Positions 9,146 to 18,329 are shown, numbered from the stretch's first letter. The stretch is 64,000 bases of DNA from MED-G105 sp965263305 (GCA_965263305.1 OZ253666.1:3410001-3474000); one strand, 5' to 3'. The notes: generated by a model not told the origin, from the letters alone. Numbers and translations: made by a program.

Positions 9146-10534
9146 ATGAGCGTCGCTTTAAAGAACCCCTATCTTGAAGGTCTCTATTCGCCTGTAGACC
9201 AGGAGATATCGGCGTCCGATCTAAAAGTGATTGGCGAAATCCCGCGCGATTTGCGCGGCGCCTATTTCCGCAACGGCCCCAATCCATCCACCCCGCCGAC
9301 CGGCATGCACCATTGGTTTGACGGAGACGGCATGGTGCACGGGATTTGGTTTGAAGACGGCAAAGCGCGATACGCCAACCGGTATGTGCGCGGCGATGAT
9401 TTCGGCGCGGAACAATCGGGCGGCGCGGTGATGCCGGGAATTTTTTCCAAAGCAGAAGAACGCCCGGGCCGTAAGACGGTTTATAAGGACACCGCCAATA
9501 CCGATATTATTGTTCATAATGGACGATTATTGGCTCTTTGGTATGTTTCTGGTCAGCCGGTGAGTCTCGATCTTGATACTCTTGATACGTTAAAAGTAGA
9601 AACCCTTGCGGGACGATTGCCTGGCAATGTCTCGGCCCATTCCAAGGTAGATCCGAAAACAGGCGAACTCGTTTTCTTTGATTACGCTCTGTACGAACCA
9701 AAAATGTGGCTTGGGACGGTGTCATCAACGAATGAGTTAACCCATTTTCAGGAGATCGAGCTGCCGGGACCGCGCTTGCCCCATGATATGGCGTTAACGG
9801 ATAATTATGCCGTGTTGCATGATTTGCCAGTTGTCTTCACCGAAAGCGCTATTCGAAACAGGATGTGGCAGATCCATGTCGCCGATCAACCAACACGTTT
9901 TGGCGTTACGCCCCGCAAAGGCGGCGATCCAAAGTGGTTTGAGTTTCCCACATGCTACGTCTACCACGTTATCAATGCATGGGAGGAGGGCGACGAAGTC
10001 GTCATGGCGGCATGCAAGATGGTCGATAACGGGTTTCAGCCAGACCCGGTCACGTTTGGCGTTTACGCGCCAATGACCGCCGTCCTCGCGTTGCGGGCCC
10101 AGCCCTTTTTGTGGCGTATGAACATGAAGACCGGCGAGGGGCGTGAGGAGCAGATTGATGATGCGCTCTCTGAATTCCCGGTCGTCAATCTTTCCTACAC
10201 GGGTCAAAAATCGCGCTATTCCTACCATGTGGTGATGGATGATCATGTGTTGCAGCGTTATTCAGCGCTTAGAAAATACGACCTGCAAACCGGGCGCTTT
10301 GAGCAGCATGACTTCCCGCAAGGTGTCTATGGATCGGAGCCTGCGTTTGGCGCCCGTATCGGGACTGGGGCGGAAGATGACGGCTATGTCGTTTCTTTCA
10401 CGACGGATCTTGCGAATGGAACATCGGAAGCGGTGATTTTGGACGGACGGGATTTTAGCGCGCCGCCGCTGGCGCGCATCGCCTTGCCCCAAAGGGCGCC
10501 GGCCGGTTTTCACGCCACCTGGGCGCCGATGTAA
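9146..10534 (+). CDS. carotenoid oxygenase family dioxygenase
   Basis: Non-haem iron(II) dioxygenases of this family cleave double bonds of carotenoids, apocarotenoids or stilbenes. All four expected iron-ligand histidine contexts are present in order: SAHSKVDP, PHDMALTD, YHVINAWEEGD and the C-terminal GFHATW. The N-terminus has the family's RGAYFRNGPNP segment and HWFDGDGMVH. I start it at ATG 9146 (GGAGATC 5-6 nt upstream), giving 462 residues, a normal length. It is a single gene between radA and ppa, with no carotenoid biosynthesis gene in view, so substrate is open: apocarotenoid, or lignin-derived stilbene as for lignostilbene dioxygenases. Confidence 0.92.
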   Translation: MSVALKNPYLEGLYSPVDQEISASDLKVIGEIPRDLRGAYFRNGPNPSTPPTGMHHWFDGDGMVHGIWFEDGKARYANRYVRGDDFGAEQSGGAVMPGIFSKAEERPGRKTVYKDTANTDIIVHNGRLLALWYVSGQPVSLDLDTLDTLKVETLAGRLPGNVSAHSKVDPKTGELVFFDYALYEPKMWLGTVSSTNELTHFQEIELPGPRLPHDMALTDNYAVLHDLPVVFTESAIRNRMWQIHVADQPTRFGVTPRKGGDPKWFEFPTCYVYHVINAWEEGDEVVMAACKMVDNGFQPDPVTFGVYAPMTAVLALRAQPFLWRMNMKTGEGREEQIDDALSEFPVVNLSYTGQKSRYSYHVVMDDHVLQRYSALRKYDLQTGRFEQHDFPQGVYGSEPAFGARIGTGAEDDGYVVSFTTDLANGTSEAVILDGRDFSAPPLARIALPQRAPAGFHATWAPM

Positions 10535-10622
10535 CGGCGTTTGGGCGATCGCCACTGGCCACTTATATTGCGCTGCACAATAATGTCAGGTAACAGCCCT
10601 CCTAAACGTTAGGAGACTAGTC

Positions 10623-11150
10623 ATGCGTATCGACGCCATTTCCATCGGTGATAATCCGCCCGAAGACGTCAATGTGATTATCGAAGTGCCCGTCGGCGGG
10701 CAGCCCATTAAATATGAGATGGATAAAGCAGCGGGTGCCCTGGTGGTCGACCGCTTTCTCTATACGCCCATGTCGTATCCCGGGAACTATGGCTTTGTTC
10801 CCCACACATTGTCCGATGACGGCGATCCCATTGATGTATTGATCTGCAATACGCGCCCGCTTTTACCCGGATGTGTCATCAATGTGCGCCCGATCGGCGT
10901 GATGCTGATGGAGGACAATTCCGGCTTGGATGAAAAAATTCTCGCCGTGCCGAGTTCTGCGTTAACCCAGCGTTGGGAGAAAATCAGAAACTATGACGAT
11001 TTGCCAGAGATCACCCTTCGTCAGATCGAGCACTTTTTCGAGCACTATAAAGACCTAGAGCCAGGTAAATGGGTAAAAACCGGTGGCTGGCAGAATGTTG
11101 ACGTTGCGAAGACCTTGATCACAGAGGCGATCAATCGCGCATCGGATTGA
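10623..11150 (+). CDS. ppa: inorganic pyrophosphatase (family I)
   Basis: Hydrolyses pyrophosphate to two phosphates in the cytoplasm, driving biosynthetic reactions forward. The 175-residue length is typical of bacterial family I enzymes. The metal-binding signature DGDPIDVLI is present, with YPGNYGFVP upstream and the later EHFFEHYKDLEPGKWVK region carrying conserved Lys/Tyr residues. AGGAG sits just upstream of the ATG. The gene appears monocistronic. Confidence 0.96.
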   Translation: MRIDAISIGDNPPEDVNVIIEVPVGGQPIKYEMDKAAGALVVDRFLYTPMSYPGNYGFVPHTLSDDGDPIDVLICNTRPLLPGCVINVRPIGVMLMEDNSGLDEKILAVPSSALTQRWEKIRNYDDLPEITLRQIEHFFEHYKDLEPGKWVKTGGWQNVDVAKTLITEAINRASD

Positions 11151-11321
11151 CGTCGTTTGCCACAATAGCGACGAACGGGTTCCACATTGTTCAAGAAGAG
11201 CTGAAGCGCTTGTCCCATCACGGTGCGCTCGCTCATTTACATCCGCTGTTCATCGAAATGCGCTGAGTGCTAACCAAACAGCCCCTGGCGTTTGCCCATT
11301 TAGTTTGATGGTGCGCGCTCA

Positions 11322-11354
11322 TAAAAAAACGACCGCAGATGTAATCTGCGGTCG
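11322..11354 (-). terminator. intrinsic terminator of the VPLPA-CTERM gene
   Basis: A perfect 11-bp stem (CGACCGCAGAT / ATCTGCGGTCG) with a 3-nt loop spans 11330-11354. On the minus strand it is followed directly by a run of seven T (complement of the A tract at 11323-11329). It lies about 30 nt past the stop codon of the gene ending at 11386. Confidence 0.9.
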
Positions 11355-11385
11355 TCTGTAATAAGCTTTAGGCTCGTCTAGGAGC

Positions 11386-12087
11386 TTATGCAGCTTTCTT
11401 GCGACGTGCTGCGAAGCCGAAGCCTGCGATGCCAGCTAGGAACATCGGCAGTGCTGCAGGAAGCGGCACCTGAGAAACCTCAGCAGCAAGGAACTCGATC
11501 GTGTTCGTTGCAGCAGATGTGAACGAAGACGTAAAGTTCAGCTGAACGAAGAACTCTTCGCCGTCGAAGAGGTCGCCAGCAAGAGCGAGTTGAAGAAGCT
11601 GAGGAGCATCGTCGTCGCCAACACCTGGGGTGAAGAGTTCGTTGATGTCTGTGATAAGCATCGTCAACGCTTCGCCTGATGCATCAAAGATCTGGATTGA
11701 TTCAAAGAAACCCGTTGGGTCGTTTACGCCACCAAGATCGAGATCTTGGAAAAGAATGCTCAGCGTACCTTCTGAACCGATGACAACCGGCGAGAAGCGC
11801 AAGAACATGGTCAAGCTTCCGCCTGTACCAGTATCAGAAGACTGACCTACGCCATCAACGCCAAAGACGCCGCTGGTTTCTTCCGACAAAGGAATGAAAT
11901 AGCCAATAGCGTCACGGCCAAGTTCATTGTTATCACCGTCAACGCCTTCGCCTGGAGCGAATACTGCTCCAGCGACTTCGTTGCCGCCGATTCCGTCTAC
12001 TGCGACGCCGACAACACCGGCGTGCGCTGCCTGCAACATACCGAATACACCGGCTGCCGCAGCAATAGTTGTTTTCACAAAGTTCAT
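11386..12087 (-). CDS. secreted protein with VPLPA-CTERM sorting signal
   Basis: The product (233 residues from ATG 12087; a GTG at 12102 is an alternative) has an N-terminal signal peptide ending AHA and a C-terminal tripartite tail: VPLPAALPMF, a hydrophobic helix and an RRKK cluster. This is the VPLPA variant of the PEP-CTERM class, which exosortases (XrtD type for VPLPA) recognise, cleave and probably attach to surface glycan or release. The mature part is Gly/Asp/Phe-rich and low in Lys, with no enzymatic motif seen. The gene is monocistronic with a strong intrinsic terminator. No exosortase is in the window. Such proteins usually accompany exopolysaccharide loci like the one at 32-45 kb. 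Confidence 0.85.
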   Translation of the reverse strand: MNFVKTTIAAAAGVFGMLQAAHAGVVGVAVDGIGGNEVAGAVFAPGEGVDGDNNELGRDAIGYFIPLSEETSGVFGVDGVGQSSDTGTGGSLTMFLRFSPVVIGSEGTLSILFQDLDLGGVNDPTGFFESIQIFDASGEALTMLITDINELFTPGVGDDDAPQLLQLALAGDLFDGEEFFVQLNFTSSFTSAATNTIEFLAAEVSQVPLPAALPMFLAGIAGFGFAARRKKAA

Positions 12088-12460
12088 TGCTTCGATTCCC
12101 ACAAAACTAATATCGGCTGCAATGGATTAGTAAGCATGACGGCTGCAACCCCCGCCAATCGTGCTCCTGCCCAAAAAGTACTTACCAATCATCAATTCTT
12201 GTGCCAACACAAAAACCTGTTTTTTCCCCAAAATTTTCTAAAAAATAGACAATTAGCAACCAAAAAGCATCCATTTTCGAGGTAGTTTTCCAATTTCGAG
12301 AAAAATACTCGCCCATAAGTTATGCTGCGGGTGCGCAATATGCGTTTTAAGGGCATTCTTCCCGAATCGACGGGAAAGAGAATTTAGTTAACGAATCGAG
12401 GGCAATAAAGGCAAAATTGCGGCAGGTTTATTGGCGAGAACGTGCTGTTGCGCCGCAATA
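12088..12460. other. AT-rich intergenic region
   Basis: This 373-nt stretch holds the 5' region of the VPLPA-CTERM gene (read leftward) and the 3' end of korB. It is markedly AT-rich between about 12180 and 12380, with A/T runs typical of promoter DNA. I see no ORF with coding character, no tRNA and no convincing terminator. Confidence 0.5.
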
Positions 12461-13468
12461 TTAACCCTTCCGCCAAACCCCGCCTTTTCGCAGTGCATCA
12501 GAGACTTTTGCGGTTCGCGCACCGTTGGTGCTGTGGTGGGCCCAAAACGCTTCTTCAAATGGAGCTTCCTGGGTTGGCTCACGATATAGAACGCCAATCG
12601 CCATTGGAAACTTTGGATGGGGCATCGCGGTCAAGAGTTGAGCGAGGGTCGGGTTCGTCTCGTCGTGGATCAAAAGATCAGCTGGCGGGTTCTCAACATC
12701 GTCGATCTCGACCACCTCAAGGGCGATCGACTGTGGATTAAACCGTAGCCCTTTTGTTCCCTTAGCGTAGATCAGTGGTTTGCCATGTTCCACGCGGATT
12801 TGCGCGTCCGCCGCTGCTTTCTTGTCCGTAAAGCCCGAAAACACGTCTGCATTGTAGACGATGCAGTTTTGAAAAATCTCGACAAAGCTTGCCCCTTTGA
12901 ACGCGTGGGCGGCTTTGAGCGTCTCGCCGAGGTTTTTCGCATCCGTATCGATTCCGCGGGCGATAAATTTCGCGCCGACCCCTAGCGCCATTGAACAAGG
13001 CGTTAATGGGCCGTCGATCGACCCTTTCGGACTTGATGGCGAGCGCGTGCCGACGCGGGACGTTGGCGAATACTGCCCCTTGGTCAGACCATAGATCTCA
13101 TTGTTGAAAAGAAGGATCTGGAGGTTCACGTTGCGCCGCAGCGCATGCATCAAATGGTTGCCGCCGATGGAAAGCCCGTCGCCATCGCCAGTGACGAGCC
13201 AGACGTCCAACGCCGGATTGGCCAGTTTCAAGCCGGTGGCAAAGGCGGGCGCGCGCCCATGGATCGTATGGAACCCATAGGTCGCCATATAATAGGGAAA
13301 GCGCGAGGAACATCCAATCCCGGAGACAAACGCGGTATTGTCGGGATCAGCGCCAATATCGGCCATCGTCTTTTGGACCGCTTTTAAAATAGCGTAATCG
13401 CCGCAACCGGGGCACCAACGTACTTCTTGGTCGGTCGCGAAATCTTTGGCGGTGAGAGGCTTATTCAT
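12461..13468 (-). CDS. korB: 2-oxoacid:acceptor oxidoreductase beta subunit (KorB-like)
   Basis: Thiamine-pyrophosphate subunit of a CoA-acylating 2-oxoacid:ferredoxin oxidoreductase, most like 2-oxoglutarate:ferredoxin oxidoreductase KorAB. The 335-residue protein has WCPGCGDYAI at the N-terminus and GIGCSSRFPYY, supplying cysteines for the 4Fe-4S cluster together with a later Cys (NCIVYNAD), and the TPP/Mg motif GDGDGLSIGGNH. It lies 23 nt downstream of korA in the same operon. The expected partner is a ferredoxin or flavodoxin, which is not seen nearby. Confidence 0.94.
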   Translation of the reverse strand: MNKPLTAKDFATDQEVRWCPGCGDYAILKAVQKTMADIGADPDNTAFVSGIGCSSRFPYYMATYGFHTIHGRAPAFATGLKLANPALDVWLVTGDGDGLSIGGNHLMHALRRNVNLQILLFNNEIYGLTKGQYSPTSRVGTRSPSSPKGSIDGPLTPCSMALGVGAKFIARGIDTDAKNLGETLKAAHAFKGASFVEIFQNCIVYNADVFSGFTDKKAAADAQIRVEHGKPLIYAKGTKGLRFNPQSIALEVVEIDDVENPPADLLIHDETNPTLAQLLTAMPHPKFPMAIGVLYREPTQEAPFEEAFWAHHSTNGARTAKVSDALRKGGVWRKG

Positions 13469-13491
13469 TTTTCAATTCCTGACCGGCTCGG

Positions 13492-15366
13492 TTATTCAGC
13501 GGCTTTGCCGATGGCGTAGCTTTCGCGAATCGCTGCGAGGATTTCGGTGATTTTGAAAGGTTGCCCGGAGACCTTCGTCAGCGGCTCCACGGCTATTTCC
13601 AATTTATCGCGTAACAAAGTGGCGCATTGGCCCATATTCATTTCCGGTAAGAGGATATGATCATAGCTGCGCAATAGGTCGCCAAGATTATCTGGCAATG
13701 GGTTAAGCCACCGCAGATGAATATGCGCGACGTCGAGGCCTTCGTTGCGCGCTGCTTCCACCGCCCGCCAGATAGGGCCATAGGTTGATCCCCATCCGAT
13801 GACGGCCAAGGGGCCTTTTTCTTCACCCTGTTCGACTGTCTGTGGAGGGATGTTCTTGCTGACGCTCGCCACCTTAGCAAAGCGCAACTCGCTCATCTGT
13901 TGGTGGTTCTCGTCACTATAAGAAATATCACCGGTGGCGACGTCTTTTTCCAGGCCGCCAATGCGGTGGGCGAGGCCTTCCATGCCCGGGGCGACCCAAG
14001 GCCGACCAAGTGTTTCTGTATCGCGCGCCCAAATGGCTTCTTTGACGTTGTCGACGTCGCCGGTTGGCGCCTGATGGGCCACAATCGGGGCAAAGTCGTC
14101 CATATTGGGGATCGCCCATGGGCCGGCGGCGTTTTGGATGTATCCATCCGTCAACAAAAATACCGGAGTCATATGCCGGATAGCGACGCGGGTCGCTTCA
14201 ATCGCAGCGGTGAAACAATCATCGGGCCCTGAGGCGGCGATCACGGGCAGTGGCGCATCGGCATTTCGTCCGTAAACGGCTTGATAGAGGTCCGATTGCT
14301 CTGTTTTGGTTGGCAAACCCGTCGATGGACCACCGCGTTGTGCGTTGACAATAACCAACGGAAGCTCCGTGGCGATGCCAAGGCCGATGGCTTCTGTTTT
14401 GAGAGCGATCCCGGGGCCGGACGATGAGGTGACGCCGATTTTGCCGCCATAGGATGCGCCTATAGCAGCGCAACAGGCGGCGATTTCATCCTCCGCCTGG
14501 AAGGTTGATACGCCAAGCTCTCCCATCCGCGCCAAATGATGGAGGAGCGGGGAGGCGGGGGTGATCGGATAGGAACAAAAGACAATATCGCGATCGGCCA
14601 GTTCGCCGGCCGCCGCTAACCCAAGGGCCAATGCCTCTGCGCCTGTGATCGATCGGTAATCGCCCGCCGCGAGGGGCGCTTCACCCACGCGATATTGAGG
14701 CAGATTGGCGGATAACTCCGCTGTTTCTGCAAAAGCATGACCTGCGTTCAGCGCGGCGAGGTTGCCGGCCAACACTTCTGGTTTTTTGGCGAATTTGGCC
14801 GTCATCCATTCTTCGATTGGCGCGCGATCGCGTCCAAACATGAAGAGGATCGCCCCTAAAGCCCAGAAATTCTTACACTGTTCGCCATCGCGCTTGCCAA
14901 GGCCGGAGTCTTTCACCGCCTCCAGCGTTTGGGTTTTCATCGGAATTGCGATGACTTGGAAACGATCCAATTCGCCTGTTTGGCGGGGGTCTTTCTCGAT
15001 ATTCGCCTTACTGAAGTTTCGCTCGTTAAATTCATCCGTATTCAGGAGAACGAGGGCACCGTCCGGCAGCAGCGGCGCATTGACCTTCAAGGCCGCAGGG
15101 TTGAACGCAACAAGAATATCCGGCGCGTCACCGGCGGTCGCGATGCGGCGGGCGCCGAGATTGATCTGGAAGGCGGAGACGCCGAAGGTCGTCCCAACGG
15201 GCGCGCGAATTTCCGCCGGAAAATCGGGAAAAGTCGAAAAATCCGAGCCTGAAAGCGCGGTGGAGTCCGCAAATCGGCTGCCAAGAAGTTGTATCCCGTC
15301 GCCGGAATCGCCGGCAAAGCGGACGACAATGGAAACCGGGGAGGTCGGTTCGGGTGACGCGCCCAT
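13492..15366 (-). CDS. korA: 2-oxoacid:acceptor oxidoreductase alpha subunit with fused gamma domain (KorA-like)
   Basis: 624 residues. The N-terminal ~190 residues are the gamma domain (RFAGDSGDGIQLLGSRFA) and the rest is the alpha domain with the CoA/pyrimidine-binding part (YPITPASPLLHHL, EDEIAACCAAIGASYGG, TSSSGPGIALKTEAIGLG). This gamma-alpha fusion is the KorA architecture. With KorB it oxidatively decarboxylates 2-oxoglutarate (or a related 2-oxoacid) to the acyl-CoA, reducing ferredoxin. AAGGGG precedes the ATG. In aerobic bacteria such an enzyme can substitute for or supplement 2-oxoglutarate dehydrogenase; whether the usual sucAB is also present cannot be judged here. Confidence 0.94.
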   Translation of the reverse strand: MGASPEPTSPVSIVVRFAGDSGDGIQLLGSRFADSTALSGSDFSTFPDFPAEIRAPVGTTFGVSAFQINLGARRIATAGDAPDILVAFNPAALKVNAPLLPDGALVLLNTDEFNERNFSKANIEKDPRQTGELDRFQVIAIPMKTQTLEAVKDSGLGKRDGEQCKNFWALGAILFMFGRDRAPIEEWMTAKFAKKPEVLAGNLAALNAGHAFAETAELSANLPQYRVGEAPLAAGDYRSITGAEALALGLAAAGELADRDIVFCSYPITPASPLLHHLARMGELGVSTFQAEDEIAACCAAIGASYGGKIGVTSSSGPGIALKTEAIGLGIATELPLVIVNAQRGGPSTGLPTKTEQSDLYQAVYGRNADAPLPVIAASGPDDCFTAAIEATRVAIRHMTPVFLLTDGYIQNAAGPWAIPNMDDFAPIVAHQAPTGDVDNVKEAIWARDTETLGRPWVAPGMEGLAHRIGGLEKDVATGDISYSDENHQQMSELRFAKVASVSKNIPPQTVEQGEEKGPLAVIGWGSTYGPIWRAVEAARNEGLDVAHIHLRWLNPLPDNLGDLLRSYDHILLPEMNMGQCATLLRDKLEIAVEPLTKVSGQPFKITEILAAIRESYAIGKAAE

Positions 15367-15551
15367 AAAGGCCCCTTCGTTACTTAATCATTCTTTTGCG
15401 CCAACCGGCGCTTAAGACAGTTTTGATGGTCTGACGATGCATGGCGTTGAAAGCCGATGTTTAGCGACGAGGTCAATCATCATCACCACCGTTTGAAGCG
15501 CAATGCCGACCCTCGCCCCATCATCAGAGGGCGATCATATAAACGGCTCCT

Positions 15552-15827
15552 ATGAAATGGGAAGTGCGTCTTGATAACAGGGCGTTGACCTTTGCTAATG
15601 CCCTATGCGCGATGTCGCGGCAGATCATGATCGATGGAAAACGCGATTCCGGGTGGCCAACACTGTTTGGTTTGGCTTTTTTCGGCGCGCACGGGCTCAA
15701 TTCGGCGAGAAATCCGGTGTTTGAGCCCCGCCAGATTACCTTTCTACTCGCCGTCTTGCCCAATGCGTTGGAACAGGCTAGCGCCTTTGGCGAATTGACC
15801 CCGATGTTTTCGCTCAACCGAATGTGA
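15552..15827 (+). CDS. small hypothetical protein
   Basis: A 91-residue ORF in the gap between korA and the aldolase gene, ending 11 nt before the next start. Its composition (mixed hydrophobic with Arg, Asn, Pro) is plausible for a protein and the region is otherwise unassigned, but there is no clear Shine-Dalgarno sequence and I recognise no family. A reverse-strand ORF covers the same DNA. The tight spacing to the following gene is the main argument for it being real. Confidence 0.4.
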   Translation: MKWEVRLDNRALTFANALCAMSRQIMIDGKRDSGWPTLFGLAFFGAHGLNSARNPVFEPRQITFLLAVLPNALEQASAFGELTPMFSLNRM

Positions 15828-15838
15828 CAGGAGCTCCT

Positions 15839-16495
15839 ATGAAATTCTTCGTCGATACCGCCAATGTGGCTGAGATTGAGGCTTTGTTGCCAACAGGATT
15901 GATCGATGGCGTTACGACCAATCCAAGCCTTATTTTAAAATCAGGTCGTGATATTAAAGAGGTGACCAAAGAGATTTGTCATTTGGTCGATGGCCCAGTT
16001 AGCGCAGAGGTGACCGCCGTCGCCGCTGATGAAATGACTAAAGAGGGCCGCGTCTTAGCGGAATTGGCGGAAAACGTCGTCGTCAAACTCCCCCTCACAA
16101 TGGACGGCGTCACCGCCTGTAAGGCGCTTTCCGATGATGATATCGACACCAATGTGACCCTGTGCTTCTCGGCCAATCAGGCGTTGCTAGCGGCGAAGGC
16201 GGGGGCGACGTTTATCTCTCCCTTTATTGGTCGCCTCGATGACATCGGGATTGAAGGCATGGATCTTATCCGCGAAATCCGTGTCATTTACGATAATTTC
16301 GATTTCCGCACGCAAATTCTTGCGGCGTCTATCCGCTCGCCCTTACACGTAAAAGATGCAGCTCTCGCCGGCGCGGATGTTGCGACGATCCCGCCAGGGG
16401 TCATCCGCTCCTTGGCTAATCATCCGTTAACAGATAAAGGCTTGGACGCGTTTTTGAAGGATTGGGCGGAAACAGGCCAATCAATTATCTCTTAG
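15839..16495 (+). CDS. fsa: transaldolase / fructose-6-phosphate aldolase family
   Basis: 218-residue short-form transaldolase of the MipB/FSA type, a class I aldolase. The N-terminus MKFFVDTANVAEIE and the TTNPSLI segment are diagnostic; the Schiff-base lysine is in NVVVKLPLT. AGGAGCTCCT lies directly before ATG 15839, which I prefer over the in-frame codon 15 nt upstream. The enzyme transfers dihydroxyacetone units in the non-oxidative pentose phosphate pathway (transaldolase) or splits fructose-6-phosphate (aldolase); sequence by eye does not decide between the two. Confidence 0.93.
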   Translation: MKFFVDTANVAEIEALLPTGLIDGVTTNPSLILKSGRDIKEVTKEICHLVDGPVSAEVTAVAADEMTKEGRVLAELAENVVVKLPLTMDGVTACKALSDDDIDTNVTLCFSANQALLAAKAGATFISPFIGRLDDIGIEGMDLIREIRVIYDNFDFRTQILAASIRSPLHVKDAALAGADVATIPPGVIRSLANHPLTDKGLDAFLKDWAETGQSIIS

Positions 16496-16517
16496 AGTCG
16501 GAGCCTAGTGGAGGCTG

Positions 16518-16533
16518 GCGGCTCAAAAGCCGC
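16518..16533 (+). terminator. possible weak hairpin after the aldolase gene
   Basis: GCGGCT-CAAA-AGCCGC forms a 6-bp perfect stem 22 nt past the stop, but it is followed by TGAAAACTTG rather than a T run, so factor-independent termination is doubtful. Confidence 0.3.
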
Positions 16534-16653
16534 TGAAAACTTGTTGTTTAGACCTGATTGATAGATTGTCCTGCGAATATCGGGAACGCAAAGCGTCAAA
16601 AAAGGGCGCTTGATTGCAGCGACCGCCAGGGGCGATGAGGATGGGAGAACGAG

Positions 16654-17559
16654 ATGACGTTTAACGTGATGGAGTCATTAGCGAAGGCGTTTGCTTACCT
16701 TTTCACGGAAGCCATTGAGATCTTCAAAGCCCTGTGGTTCCCAACGCTGATTTACTTAATGGCGGTCGTATGGGTGACGCCGCAGCTCATGGAGTTACAA
16801 CTCGCGCAGTTCGACGCGGCGCAACGCGGCGCACCGGATGAATTCTCCGGCGAAATTTTTCGCCTATCGTCTATCACGTTTTTTGCCTTACTTGTTTTCT
16901 ATCCGATGATGATCGCTGGCGTGCTAGGCCCCCTCGTTCGTGGGCGGTTTAATCGTCTCCCGTATTATTTCCGCTTTTTCAAAGACGAATTGAATGTCCT
17001 TGCGGGCGGGGTTTTGGTCGCGTTGATGTTGTTCCTTGTCTACCTCGCGGGGGTGCTTGGCGTCATCGTCGTGGTTTTTGTCTTCACTTTCGTAAATCCG
17101 ATTTTGGCGGGCGTCCTCGGCGCCATCGCCGGGATTGCCCTCTGCGGTGTTCTTATCTGGTTCAGTGTCAGATTATCCTTAACGCCCTCAGCGGCGGTGG
17201 GCGAGGGAAACCTGGGTATTAGCGCTTCATGGCGTTTAACGAAGGGCGCAGCAGCAGGGTTATCCGCGTACTGGGGCATTTGGACTGTTCTTATGATTGG
17301 TATTTACATCATTTTTATCCTGATTATCGGCGGTGACACATTGGGGCTCTTTTTCAAGATGATGGCGAATGTTTCTGATGAGCAAGCTGTCATAAAGGCA
17401 TCCCGCGATTTGATTGTCGCCCAGCGCGACATGTGGATCTTCGGAACACCCCGCTTTTGGATCAGCGTTGTCGGCTCCTTCATTTACATGATTGTGACGA
17501 CGGGACTTTGGCTTGTTTTCAATGGCGTCGCCTATCGCGAGCTGGAGGACCAGTCTTAA
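16654..17559 (+). CDS. polytopic inner-membrane protein of unknown function
   Basis: 301 residues with about six hydrophobic helices: around residues 25-45, 70-95, 108-145 (possibly two), 148-172, 207-232 and 268-293. A good GGGAGA precedes the ATG. No transporter signature, enzymatic motif or conserved charged helix is evident. It resembles small uncharacterised membrane proteins with a central soluble loop between helices 4 and 5. The FAA hydrolase gene follows 53 nt later on the same strand, so co-transcription is possible but says little about function. Confidence 0.85.
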   Translation: MTFNVMESLAKAFAYLFTEAIEIFKALWFPTLIYLMAVVWVTPQLMELQLAQFDAAQRGAPDEFSGEIFRLSSITFFALLVFYPMMIAGVLGPLVRGRFNRLPYYFRFFKDELNVLAGGVLVALMLFLVYLAGVLGVIVVVFVFTFVNPILAGVLGAIAGIALCGVLIWFSVRLSLTPSAAVGEGNLGISASWRLTKGAAAGLSAYWGIWTVLMIGIYIIFILIIGGDTLGLFFKMMANVSDEQAVIKASRDLIVAQRDMWIFGTPRFWISVVGSFIYMIVTTGLWLVFNGVAYRELEDQS

Positions 17560-17612
17560 CCGTCGGCTTTTTCTGAGCAAGCGGCGATAACTAGAATACA
17601 TCGGATCATAAA

Positions 17613-18329
17613 ATGGATTTCGTTTTCCCACCGCCGCAGACCAGCGCGTTGCCGGTCCAAAATGGCGGCCATTTTCCCGTGCGGCGTATTTTTTGTGTCG
17701 GCAAGAATTACGCGGACCATGTCGCGGAAATGGGCGGGGATGCGAAAAAAGACCCGCCGGTGTTTTTCACAAAACCGGCTGATGCGGTCGTGTGTTGCGA
17801 TGATAAAGAAACCGTTGGAATTGCGTTTCCCCTAGGCACTCAAAACCTTCACTATGAGGGCGAGCTTGTCATCGCCCTCGGTAAAAATGGGTGTAAGCTT
17901 AACGATCATCATGAGGCGGAAGACCTCATCTTTGGCCTCGCTGTTGGGTGCGATCTAACTCGGCGGGATTTACAAGCGGCGGCGAAAAATAGCGGCGGGC
18001 CTTGGGACGCGGCAAAGGCCTTTGATCAATCAGCCCCAATTGGCCCGATCGGCCGCGTGACCGACTATCCACTCGGCGAGGTATGCAAAGCGCGCCTTGG
18101 TCTTCGTGTAAACGGTGAGGAACGTCAGAATGAACGCCTCAGCGCTATGATTTGGAGCGTGCCGGAGATTGTCATCACCTTGTCCCAGTTGTTTGAATTG
18201 CAGGCGGGAGATCTTATATTTACGGGGACGCCGTCAGGGGTGGGCCCGCTAAACCCAGGCGACGAAGTGCGTGTTGAGATTGGCCCACTACCGCCGCTTG
18301 CCTTCTCGATAAAGGAACGTCGCTCGTGA
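17613..18329 (+). CDS. fumarylacetoacetate hydrolase family protein
   Basis: 238 residues, matching the FAH C-terminal fold used by acylpyruvases, oxaloacetate decarboxylases and 2-hydroxyhepta-diene-dioate isomerases. The start of the fold reads FCVGKNYADHVAEMG, then DPPVFFTKPADAVV, the metal-binding HYEGELVIALG (Glu-x-Glu type), GCDLTRRDLQ, and the C-terminal GDLIFTGTPSGVGPL. Length fits the single-domain acylpyruvase/YcgM group. The stop overlaps the next gene's GTG start (GTGA), indicating translational coupling with the sulfoxide reductase. Confidence 0.93.
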   Translation: MDFVFPPPQTSALPVQNGGHFPVRRIFCVGKNYADHVAEMGGDAKKDPPVFFTKPADAVVCCDDKETVGIAFPLGTQNLHYEGELVIALGKNGCKLNDHHEAEDLIFGLAVGCDLTRRDLQAAAKNSGGPWDAAKAFDQSAPIGPIGRVTDYPLGEVCKARLGLRVNGEERQNERLSAMIWSVPEIVITLSQLFELQAGDLIFTGTPSGVGPLNPGDEVRVEIGPLPPLAFSIKERRS

